From Hemicentrotus pulcherrimus (lineage: Eukaryota; Echinodermata; Echinoidea; Camarodonta; Strongylocentrotidae), in assembly GCA_003118195.1 (NCBI GenBank), contig BEXV01002845.1, positions 42,172 through 54,642 on the forward strand: a stretch of 12,471 nt of DNA. The letters run 5' to 3'. The notes under the pieces are model-generated. The model ran no database searches. It was given only the letters and a program-made list of their open reading frames with translations, and was not told the origin of the DNA. Shown in pieces: positions 1 through 6,725 of this stretch (positions within the stretch are counted from its first letter, which is position 1; each line of letters starts with the position of its first letter). Position numbers and translations under genes: made by a program.

Positions 1-140
1 GTGGGTAATTTTCCGGGGGGTAATTGTCCTCGGGGGGTGATTCTCCGGGGGGTAATTTTCCGGGGGGTAATCGTACTACGGGGGTAGTTTTCAGGGGGTA
101 ATTGCCCGGGGGTGATTTCCCATTGGTAATTGTCCTGATA
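1..140. repeat. G-rich tandem repeat, unit about 13-18 bp
   Basis: The sequence shows about eight degenerate copies of a unit built as GGGGGGTAATTNTCC. Runs of five or six G begin at 15, 32, 47, 62, 80, 94 and 108, and a last decayed copy (GGTAATTGTCC) ends near 135. The array is cut by the window edge, so its full length is unknown. Each unit carries a self-complementary AATT core between the G runs. Seven long G runs on one strand could in principle support quadruplex structures, although the spacers of about 9-12 bases are longer than classical loops. No gene is seen in it. Confidence 0.85.
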
Positions 141-275
141 CGCTTTCTTAAATGTAAAATGGTGCAAAGAACAAGTTAGGAATGAAATTAAAGATATGCC
201 TATCATGAGACAAGATGTTAGAAGCGTGTTAAAAATGGTTGAAGATTGAAACGAGGTCCTGGGAAAGTTTAGATA
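141..275. repeat. Direct-repeat unit, copy A, left part
   Basis: This stretch aligns with 1433-1573 at an offset of about 1292 bp. Shared words include ATGTAAAATGGTGCAA, ATCATGAGACAAGATGTTAGAA and GATTGAAACGAGGTCCTGGG in shortened or near-identical form. Copy B has a few extra bases (TTTATCCTGTGG) before the last word. The alignment stops near 275, where copy A passes into sequence absent from copy B. It is a noncoding repeat of unknown family. Confidence 0.85.
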
Positions 276-880
276 TTTAGGGAATTAATCACCTAAATTA
301 AAGAAATAGAAAATATCTGATTTCCTATCTCGTAGGTACACCCGTTGTAATGCTGACACTAGTAACATATATTATCTCACAAGAAGTAATTCAAATCTTG
401 CACAGCACCCGTAGAAAGAATATGTAAAACCATGTACAAAGTAATTAAGTATTAAAAAGGAAGAAGAAACTTATAATCTCTATAAAGTAATAAGGCCTCA
501 GAACCGAGTAGAGAAACAAGCGAAGAAATAGGACAAGAATTAAGATGAAGCTGAAATAGCTTTGCTGTAGATCGACTCAAGACTCTCCGGGATACGTGTG
601 CCCTATATGAACAGCTCAGGAGAAGTGATGAAAAAAGATGTGGCAATCATGTGTAATATGCCTGTATAAGCTATACCAGTAAGTGGTTGCACATCACAAC
701 ACATAGGGTGTGGAATGTGCTTGCCAGAATGAGAATGTGTGGCTGCTACTTGTGGCACTCTAGTAATGTAACATGTGTCACAAAAGAAATAAGTGACACT
801 GGATAAAAGGCTAGAATTCAAGCCACACAATAGAGACAAGACAATAATATCTACAAATGCAAAGTTTTCCTACAGAGAAA
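276..880. other. About 605 bp present in copy A of the repeat and absent from copy B
   Basis: Copy A is interrupted here: sequence on either side continues uninterrupted in copy B at 1573/1574. The segment is AT-rich with no convincing ORF. Two short minus-strand frames of 64 and 78 codons look like chance. I do not see clear terminal inverted repeats or a target duplication at its edges. It contains a perfect 7-bp stem GTGTCAC/GTGACAC (775-781 and 793-799, 11-base loop). It could be an inserted element, or ancestral sequence deleted from copy B. Confidence 0.6.
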
Positions 881-1197
881 TTGAACCACTTTGAAGCATG
901 AAAGCAAAATCAAACTTTTGAAAGGATTTAAGACCAACGGCAACGCAATGCGGGGCACTGGCGTAACAAACATTCAGCGCCCCAGCAAAAAAAAATGAAT
1001 CAATAGGAGATTATGATTATGACTGCTGCTCTTTCATCTGTGGCAGAGAAATATGAATAGAATAATATTAGAGATAAAAAAATTGTACTCATTACGATGA
1101 CATAGACTTCAAGTAGGGAAGTGAGCAATGATTTTTTCTTTTGGCCACCGAAATTTTGACAATTGCACCCCCCTTAAGCACCAATTAAAGTTAAACA
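881..1197. repeat. Direct-repeat unit, copy A, right part
   Basis: This part aligns with 1574-1913. Shared landmarks are AACCACTTTGAA, GAAGCATGAAAGCA, GGATTTAAGACCAACGGCAA, ACAAACATTCAGCGCC, CTCTTTCATCTGTGGCAGAG and GCACCAATTAAAG. The copies differ by scattered substitutions and small indels, which points to an old duplication rather than an assembly artefact. No reading frame is conserved between the copies, so I treat it as a noncoding dispersed or satellite-like repeat. Confidence 0.88.
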
Positions 1198-1210
1198 TAA
1201 CGGGTGGTAT

Positions 1211-1380
1211 TCTCGAAAGCGGTCTAAGTTAAACCTGGCCTAAGTTAAACCGTGGTTTAGTTAGGCCAGGCTTAACTTAGGCCAGCGGCCTAAGTCATTT
1301 TCATTTCTCGAAAGGTGGCCTAACTGATCCATGGTTTAAACCTGGCCTAACTTAGTCCATGGATTATTCACCATGGTTAC
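1211..1380. repeat. Palindromic GGCCTAA/TTAGGCC module between the two repeat copies
   Basis: The core is a near-perfect foldback. The left arm 1221-1251 (two GGYCTAAGTTAAACC words) pairs with the right arm 1254-1283 across a two-base gap, with only a few mismatches and one indel. The word TCTCGAAAG followed by GGYCTAA-type sequence occurs at 1211 and again at 1306, giving a 95-bp direct repeat around the palindrome. The second half also carries three CCATGG sites. It resembles terminal or internal palindromes of miniature DNA transposons, but no family can be assigned from sequence alone. An N lies just beyond it at 1386. Confidence 0.75.
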
Positions 1381-1432
1381 GGTTTNATTATTCTAATGAA
1401 TGTCCACTGCCTTTACCTTTGGTAGCTATTAT

Positions 1433-1913
1433 GACTTTCTTAGATGTAAAATGGTGCAATGGACAAGTTAGAAGTTAAATTATATATATCATGAGACAAG
1501 ATGTTAGAATCGTGTTAAAAATGATTGAAGTTTATCCTGTGGATTGAAACGAGGTCCTGGGAAAGTTCAGATACGTTAAACCACTTTGAACGATGAAGCA
1601 CTGAAGCATGAAAGCAGAATTTAACTTTTAACCGGATTTAAGACCAACGGCAACGCAACGCGGGGCACTGACGTGACAAACATTCAGCGCCACAGCGAAA
1701 ATATTTTATCAGGCGATTGTGACGTCGCCTTTTGAAGAAAAAAAAAAAAGACTGGTGCTCTTTCATCTGTGGCAGAGAAATATGAATAGAATAACATTAG
1801 ACATCAAACAATTACCATGGCATAGACTTGAAGTAGGGTAGTGAGCACTGTTTTTTTGCTGGCCATCGACAATTAGAAAATTGCACCCCCCTGAAGCACC
1901 AATTAAAGGTAAA
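1433..1913. repeat. Direct-repeat unit, copy B (uninterrupted)
   Basis: This is the second, compact copy of the unit seen at 141-275 plus 881-1197. It lacks the 605 bp present in copy A. It contains its own small insertion near 1591-1606, an internal near-duplication of GAAGCA-type sequence, and a poly-A run (about 1738-1749) where copy A has different bases. After GCACCAATTAAAG the two copies diverge. The downstream flank here (about 1914-1990, containing CCCCCGGGCC and GGATCCGCCAC) differs from the palindromic flank of copy A. Confidence 0.88.
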
Positions 1914-2229
1914 ATCAACGTGTTTTTACCTGTTTTTCCACAAAGGGAGGACCCCCGGGCCACCGCTCCCATGGATCCGCCACTGGCCCGGTTCAAACAT
2001 AAATTGGAACTTTTTATTCGAGTAGTAATAGTCCAGTTTAATGATATACAAATTCGACCATGGGAGTTTTATTTTCCTATCGACTTTTCTGAATCGATGT
2101 GATTTAATTTGATCTGTTTATTTTCACGGCATTACAACTTTTTTGCTCGCCCCCTCCCCATTTTCGATAATAAGATGTTAATGACTATTGCATCATGATA
2201 GGTGAGCAATCATATACTTTACATTTTAA
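1914..2229. other. Intergenic, no gene recognised
   Basis: A 73-codon plus-strand frame (1881-2102) begins inside repeat copy B and runs through here. Its sequence matches nothing I recognise, and its start lies in repeat DNA, so I do not call it. The GC-rich stretch 1940-1990 may be the edge of another interspersed repeat. Confidence 0.5.
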
Positions 2230-2694
2230 AGTGTCTCACGCGTAGAACGCACGATATATCCCTTGGGCGCTGCCATATTGTGTACGCACACAAACCTACG
2301 TATATTGCTTCTCGGACACTGCGCATTTACCCGCCTGGTTAGAATGCACGAACCTTACCCGAAGCTAAACCTTCGGCCCTGACCGGAGTCACGAAGTGGC
2401 CGACTGGTTCACCGTAGTATCTATCTTCCTGCTTTCAGGCTTGTCTAGTATAGGGGGCACTTCGCTTCACACACGTACACACGTACGTAGCGCCTATGAT
2501 AGCTAGCATACACAGAGTGCTGTACTGTCAATCGCGACAGTACACACAGATCCGAGGTTGATGCGAAGCAAAATCTTCTTACTGTCAATCGTGGCTAGCA
2601 ATTTCGCTGCGAACCGCACACTTGCATTAAGTTCGCAAATAGGCGTATCAGCTAAATAGTGACGTTTCCCCACGTAATCTACGCGTGAAAGTCT
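2230..2694. mobile_element. Candidate miniature inverted-repeat transposon with TTAA flanks
   Basis: An 11-bp perfect inverted repeat bounds this block: TCACGCGTAGA at 2236-2246 and its reverse complement at 2678-2688. The match extends outward more loosely to TTAA on both sides (2226-2229 and 2695-2698), giving 17-bp termini with 14 matches. The enclosed 465 bp is visibly richer in CpG and GC than its surroundings. It holds several hairpins: TTGTGT/ACACAA at 2278-2293, CCGAAG/CTTCGG at 2359-2376, and a 9-bp stem TGTACTGTC/GACAGTACA at 2521-2544. The TTAA target is typical of piggyBac-type elements, but the termini do not start with the usual CCC, so the superfamily is open. No ORF for a transposase is present. 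Confidence 0.5.
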
Positions 2695-2838
2695 TTAATA
2701 ATAGCTGGTAAATCTTATTTTTGCTTCATCAAATCGAAAAATGATTATATGAATTACGTGACTGAACACCAAAAAAAAAAAAGAAAAAAAGTTTCCACTT
2801 TGCATCTCATGACTATAACACCTAAATGACACGCTTTG

Positions 2839-2848
2839 GTCACGTGAC
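2839..2848. promoter_or_regulatory. GTCACGTGAC E-box palindrome
   Basis: This is a perfect 10-bp palindrome around CACGTG, about 240 bp upstream of the start codon. Such sites are bound by bHLH-zip factors of the USF/MITF/TFE3 type in animals. Related ACGTGA half-sites occur at 2756 (TTACGTGAC). Function is inferred from motif and position only. Confidence 0.35.
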
Positions 2849-2924
2849 ACAGTACAATACTGGTTATTGGCTACTATACGCCACACGTCACCCGGTATCA
2901 AGTCGGTGATTCGCTACCGCTAAG

Positions 2925-3014
2925 ATGTTTGGGCGGGGCCGGATTAGGGTGCAGGGGGAAGAGACCAGAGCTGTTATGAATATGCACAGTTCTCATAGAA
3001 CAGTTCACTTGTAG
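2925..3014 (+). other. Possible upstream ORF (29 codons, or 12 from the inner ATG)
   Basis: ATG at 2925 and an in-frame ATG at 2976 both read to TAG at 3012-3014, about 73 bp before the main start codon and in a different frame. If the transcript begins upstream of 2976, ribosomes would meet this ORF first. It matters only if the region is transcribed, and the GC box inside its 5' half argues that transcription may start later. Confidence 0.25.
2931..2940 (+). promoter_or_regulatory. GC box (GGGCGGGGCC)
   Basis: It matches the Sp/KLF-family GC-box consensus and lies about 150 bp upstream of the coding start in otherwise AT-rich DNA. It is a plausible core-promoter element for a gene lacking a clear TATA box, inferred from motif and position. 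Confidence 0.4.
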
Positions 3015-3087
3015 CTGGGACTCGGATCGAGGAAGATATATTGCTAATTGTGACTGATATTCGCAGATCGACATCTTTTTCATTACC

Positions 3088-3139
3088 ATGATGAAGGCCC
3101 AGGTTTTCCTCGTTGTTGCAGTGATGTTTTTGGGAATGG
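3088..3139 (+). CDS. LU gene coding exon 1 (signal peptide)
   Basis: It encodes residues 1-17 and the first base of codon 18. Two tandem ATGs open the frame; the first has A at -3 (ATTACCATG), a good initiation context, and a TGA 33 bases upstream in frame. The exon ends G|GTAAGT at 3139/3140, a perfect donor. The encoded segment MMKAQVFLVVAVMFLGM is a typical signal peptide with one lysine before the hydrophobic core. Confidence 0.88.
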
Positions 3140-6100
3140 GTAAGTTAAAAAGATAAGCATTATCAACCGTAACGCGAAGGCCTTTTACTATTTATTCCTT
3201 TCTACCCCACGCCAATCATGGATCTCAAATCTTGTTTAAATGATTGAAAAATCGACCTCCAGACAACTACCTACAGTATGGAGATACATTTTATACCATT
3301 ATTTAGAAGGGGCAGGGGCAGTATAGACAGTTGTACAGGGGTTGGAATTTCGAGTTAAATGTCTGGATGCAGTGCATATCAATATCAAAGCTCAATCTGA
3401 TATGACACGGTAATCTGCCGCCAAGAAAGAAAGACAACAAATAATTAGTTTAAATGAATAGCAAATACGAGCAACAAAGATACTACTTGTATTTACTTAG
3501 ATCTGTGTTATAAGATACAGAAGTTTTACATCGCATTCTATTCAGCATGTCATATCTGAACGAATATCTTCCCGCCTCGCTCAGTACAAATACCAGACGT
3601 ATGTCAGCCGTATCGCCAAGTTAAGAACTACAGAGACTATCAATATCATACTTCCGGCATGAATGTGATACTGAACCTAAAACCAGCATCTTAACCCGTT
3701 AAATACTGAACTTACATATTGCCTGTAATGGGTTAACATTCCAGCAACACGGTATAATTTTGAAGTAGGGCTTTTGTCGATGTCAATTTACCTCGATTAA
3801 TTCTAGTTTCGAAATGCTATTAAGTTTTTGAATGTGGTACTGGAACTGAAACTAGCATCTTATACCCCGTTGAATACTTAGTTCAAACATTGCCCGTATG
3901 TTTAATACAGGAACAACCCGGTACTAGTAGGTAACGGGTTAACGCTACAGCTACAAGGTCTAAGCTTGAAGTTAAGCTTTTATTCGGTTTCAATATAGTT
4001 CTCTAAATTTTGGTTTAAGCTTTTAATGCCTTTAAGTGTTTGAAAGTGGTACTAAAATTGAAACTTTAGCACTTTAAACCGGTAACTACTGAACTCACGT
4101 TTCGACCGTAAATTTAATACAATAACAACCTAATTTTGAAATTTATTTTGAAAATACTTGCCCTTTCAAGAATTTGAATGACAGAAGAAATGCCGAGGCA
4201 ATCGGCATCTGAATCAGAATGACCATTTAAAAATATGCGAACTACTTGTGTAAACAAAAATTGTTGCAAGCGTAATAAATTCGAACGAGGGATTTTTTTT
4301 TCTCTAAATCACAACCCTTAATTTGCTTTTTTTGGAAAATTATTAGACTCATTTGAAGAAAATTTTGCACTGATCAAAAATTTGAACGAGAGAAAATTGA
4401 AATCAATGACCATTCATTGAATCTATGCTCAATAACTAAATTTACATAACTCATTTGAAGAGCATATTGAATGATTAACGAATTTGAAGAAACACAATTG
4501 AATCAGAATTACATTTGCCATGGCAATAACCCATATCGTGAACTTAAATTCTCTAAAATCCAAATGTTTAACTGACCACGGAAATGGCAAATTTGAACGG
4601 GGAAAACCTGTATAAAAGCGGCACTAAAGCCATTACACATACCAACACGCACGCTTGCGTGTATATGCACACACACACACACACACACGCTTAAACACAC
4701 AATACACACTTGCACAGCACACTCACAAACTCATACACAATGAACGTTTAAACACTTTTTCATTTTAAGTTTTACCTTAAGATTATTTTTTTCTTTTTGA
4801 GGCCGCCATCCTAGTCAAGCTTCGCTTATGATTGCGGTCTCCTGCACTTTTTTCAATTGATAGTTTTGATAATACTTAAAATTCATAATAATATGTTATA
4901 GAAATATTAAGTTTCGTTATTATATGTACATATGTCAAACAAAAAGAAACTGACATGATGTTATTCTTTGTTTCTTCCTTCTATCACTTTCTCTTATGTT
5001 ATTCTTTGTTTCTTCATTCTATCACCTTCTCTTATGTTATTGTTAGNCTTACGTTTATATGTTCTTTGATATTTTGTTATTATAATTGAAAAAAAATGCA
5101 GAAATAAAATAAAATCAAATCTAAATACGAATTATTGTGCAATTGGCATGGAGTGCAGAACATAACATGTAGCGCAGCATGTCGAGCACATAACAACGTT
5201 GCTACAACATTGAAGAGATAGAAAAAACTACATACAATTTGAAGTTTCAGTGTTTGTAAGCAAGCCGAATTTTGACAATATCTTTTTTCAAACTATTTAC
5301 CAACTTAAGTGGGGGTAAAAAAAATGGTTTCATTATGAATTGTTGAATATGTGTGATTTGAAAATATAATTTGTGAGTATTAGTATCACTATTATTATTA
5401 TTATCATCATCATCTATAGTGATCTGTCAGTTTATGACAGGTTCAGTGACCTAAACATAGTTCTACTTCAAGTGACTCTCCAAGTACTTCGGTCTTTACT
5501 ATTATCATCATTTTCTAAAAAATATGAATGAATACATGATCGTTTGAATAAAGAAATAAGCAAAATCAAATACATAAAATAAACTAGAAATGCATAAATG
5601 AATAGTTAAATAAATGAACTGATGAATAAAAGAATAAAGAAACAAAGACAACAAATATCAATCTACCTTCTACACTTCCCACAGGCCATGCTCAACGATG
5701 CTACCAGTGCCTTTCCATCACGTCAGCTAGCAATATTAGTGCCTTACCCAGCTTTGACGCAGGTGTCGTGCCTTGTGACGAGGATTACAAATTAACTACA
5801 GTAGATTGCAGCGGAAATGGAGGTTGCCTGAAAGGAAGCTACAACCTTGTATTCGACATTGAAGGACGTAAGTACGATATCAATACATATGATATTGATC
5901 TAAATTTTAGCGTCGTTACCATAGTTAAAAACCCTTTTCCCCTTTTTTCATCTCGCACCCATGCCTAGTATGTTTGGGGAATTTACTAGACCTATCTGCC
6001 CCTATACCACCCGTTGTCTCCTTCATTTTATTTCTTGCTTCATATCTCTCTCTCTCTCTCCCTCTATCCACCTACCCAATAATCCATCTATCCTTCTCTT

Positions 6101-6725
6101 ATGTCTCTCCCTACCCAAAAATTTCGATTGTACCTTTTAGTCATATCTAAGGTATTTTCTTTCATTTCTCTTTTTGTCGCTGTCTAGTGTTTGTGTATTT
6201 TATCAGTCTTCCGTAATTATGTGAGTCTACACGCAAACAGCCTAACTGTTAAGTAGGTTCACCTAATTAAAACAAATCTTTTTAATGATTTAGAGAACAC
6301 ATTCTGTCGTCTCATTTAATACTATGTTTCTGGATATTTAAGTCCATGTTACTTAAAGTATGTTTAATTTGTTTTTTAATGTATTATGCTTTGTTATTTT
6401 CGCATAAAATATGAATAAAAGAAACCAATGACAAATCTACATACATGACTCATTCTGTATTGCAGAGGGTAGAGTGGAAGCCGTAGAAGTCTCTCGGAAA
6501 TGCGGCCCAGCCTTGGACATTTGCGAGACCGTCACTGAAGAACAAATCAACACCATACGAGACGGCATCAACGCCCTGCTCCCTTCTACCATACAGTTCG
6601 TCTCCGCGACCGGGACTGAGTGCGCTTGCACTGGCGATCTCTGCAACGGGGCCCCCACAACGGCGCTTAGTCTTGGCGCCCTGCTTGCGTCTGTACTCGT
6701 GTCTTATATCGCTATGAAACGGTAA
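3088..6725 (+). CDS. Ly6/uPAR (LU) three-finger domain protein, probably GPI-anchored; three coding exons
   Basis: Joining 3088-3139, 5685-5867 and 6466-6725 gives a 164-residue precursor. Residues 1-20 form a signal peptide (hydrophobic V6-M17, likely cleavage after GHA at 20). The mature part opens RCYQC and has ten cysteines at 23, 26, 48, 59, 65, 91, 98, 131, 133 and 138, ending CACTGDLCN. This is the LU pattern, five disulfides holding three loops. N139/G140 followed by a hydrophobic tail (146-161) and MKR suggests GPI attachment near N139 at the cell surface. NIS at 34-36 is an N-glycosylation sequon. Both introns are phase 1, as is usual in Ly6 genes. Oddities: C8 and C9 are separated by Ala rather than adjacent, and the C7-C8 gap (32 residues) is long, holding a probable helix. 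The ligand is unknown. A short type I membrane anchor is the alternative to GPI. Confidence 0.9.
3661..4140. repeat. Degenerate tandem array, three units of about 170-212 bp
   Basis: Units begin near 3661, 3831 and 4043. Each opens with a variant of GAATGTGGTACTGAAACTGAAAC, written here in shortened consensus as AATGTGGTACTG plus AACTGAAAC. Each continues AGCATCTTA..CCCGTTNAATACT, then a TTAATAC or GGGTTAAC word, GGAACAACC, GAAGTTNNGCTTTT, and closes on TTAAGTNTTTG. Divergence between units is substantial, so the array is old. It is noncoding and lies inside intron 1. Confidence 0.72.
4150..4600. repeat. Second degenerate tandem array, period about 100 bp
   Basis: Matching starts are ACTACTTG at 4241, ACTCATTTGAAGA near 4348 and ACTCATTTGAAGA near 4450. 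Each is followed about 30 bases later by AATTTGAACGAG or AATTYGAA (4278, 4379, 4480) and then by GAATCAGAATNAC-type words (4211, 4398, 4500). A weaker first unit lies near 4150 and a partial one near 4590. The first unit contains the perfect hairpin ATGCCGA/TCGGCAT at 4190-4208. Confidence 0.6.
4668..4688. repeat. (CA)n microsatellite
   Basis: A pure CA dinucleotide run of 21 bp lies inside a CA-rich stretch (about 4620-4740) in intron 1, with a short ACACGC/GCGTGT foldback just before it. It is a likely length-polymorphic locus. Confidence 0.9.
4799..4841. repeat. 43-bp imperfect palindrome (GAGGCCGCC ... GCGGTCTC)
   Basis: A GC-richer island between poly-T tracts folds around a central AAGCTT. 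The outer eight positions pair with one wobble (GAGGCCGC with GCGGTCTC). Further pairs follow inward with a few mismatches. It stands out from the AT-rich intron on both sides. It could be a fragment of a dispersed foldback repeat or a structured element in the transcript. No known RNA class is recognised. Confidence 0.55.
4958..5046. repeat. 38-bp minisatellite, about 2.3 copies
   Basis: Units start at 4958, 4996 and 5034 (partial) with ATGTTATTCTTTGTTTCTTC followed by NTTCTATCAC and YTTCTCTT. The first two units differ at only two positions, so the duplication is much younger than the other intron arrays. An N follows at 5047. Confidence 0.9.
5389..5415. repeat. ATT/ATC trinucleotide run
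   Basis: A short (ATT)n run passes into (ATC)n in intron 1. A perfect stem CTGTCA/TGACAG follows at 5424-5440. Confidence 0.75.
5685..5867 (+). CDS. LU gene coding exon 2 (first half of the LU domain)
   Basis: The acceptor is CTTCCCACAG at 5675-5684 after a pyrimidine-rich stretch. The exon of 183 nt starts with two bases completing the Gly18 codon and ends with the first base of the Gln79 codon before a perfect GTAAGT donor at 5868. It encodes HAQRCYQC and cysteines 23, 26, 48, 59 and 65. It includes the NIS sequon and a probable beta strand SYNLVFDI. Reading through the donor stays open to 5968, so an unspliced frame would not be stopped at once. Confidence 0.9.
5868..6465 (+). other. Intron 2 of the LU gene (598 bp, phase 1)
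   Basis: It runs from GTAAGT at 5868 to TTGCAG at 6465. The middle (about 5990-6120) is pyrimidine-rich with a (TC)n run at 6045-6060. The remainder is AT-rich and contains no recognised feature. Confidence 0.87.
6045..6060. repeat. (TC)n microsatellite in intron 2
   Basis: A pure TC run of 16 bp lies in a longer pyrimidine-rich part of the intron. Confidence 0.8.
6466..6725 (+). CDS. LU gene coding exon 3 (second half of LU domain and GPI signal)
   Basis: The acceptor CTGTATTGCAG ends at 6465; only this AG, not the one two bases on, keeps phase. The exon encodes Q79 to R164: cysteines 91, 98, 131, 133 and 138, the CACTGDLCN signature, then the tail GAPTTALSLGALLASVLVSY and IAMKR, stop TAA at 6723. 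It is clearly more GC-rich than the flanking introns, as expected of constrained coding sequence. A minus-strand frame over the same bases is a shadow. Confidence 0.92.

Larger units (their letters stand above)
2695..3087 (+). promoter_or_regulatory. Upstream / 5' UTR region of the LU gene
   Basis: This is the proximal 5' region of the only supported gene. An in-frame TGA at 3055-3057 closes the reading frame before the ATG at 3088, so the coding start is well bounded. Sites seen are an E-box palindrome (2839-2848) and a GC box (2931-2940). There is no good TATA box: GATATA at 3035 is weak. TATTCGCAG at 3058-3066 resembles a 3' splice site, so a noncoding upstream exon is possible. The transcription start cannot be fixed from sequence. 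Confidence 0.4.
3140..5684 (+). other. Intron 1 of the LU gene (2545 bp, phase 1)
   Basis: It runs from GTAAGT to CCCACAG and is AT-rich, with no supportable internal gene. The first 520 bp (3146-3660) are plain AT-rich sequence. The rest is repeat-laden: two degenerate tandem arrays (3661-4140 and about 4150-4600), a CA tract, a 43-bp imperfect palindrome, a 38-bp minisatellite, short ATT/ATC runs, and an AATGAATA-rich stretch near 5525-5650. An N lies at 5047. Confidence 0.85.

Noticed and set aside
276..880. The copy A extra block as an intron (TTTCCTACAG near its right end looks like an acceptor)
   Set aside because: There is no GT donor at the left edge that joins to give the copy B sequence, and no coding frame around it.
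141..1913. The two direct copies read as LTRs of a retroelement
   Set aside because: The interval between them is too short and has no gag/pol, primer-binding site or polypurine tract. The copies do not begin TG and end CA.
1881..2102. 73-codon plus-strand frame
   Set aside because: It starts inside repeat copy B, copy A does not preserve it, and no domain is recognised.
2341..2430. tRNA-like look of the minus strand (a GGTTCGTGC word resembling a B box)
   Set aside because: There is no matching A box or cloverleaf. It is better explained as part of the CpG-rich candidate MITE.
4611..4618. TATAAAAG, a good TATA-box match
   Set aside because: It lies in intron 1, 1.07 kb before exon 2, with no first exon or ORF after it. 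An internal promoter is possible but unsupported.
6437..6658. 73-codon minus-strand frame opposite exon 3
   Set aside because: It is a shadow of the GC-richer LU exon, whose plus-strand frame has the cysteine signature and splice site.
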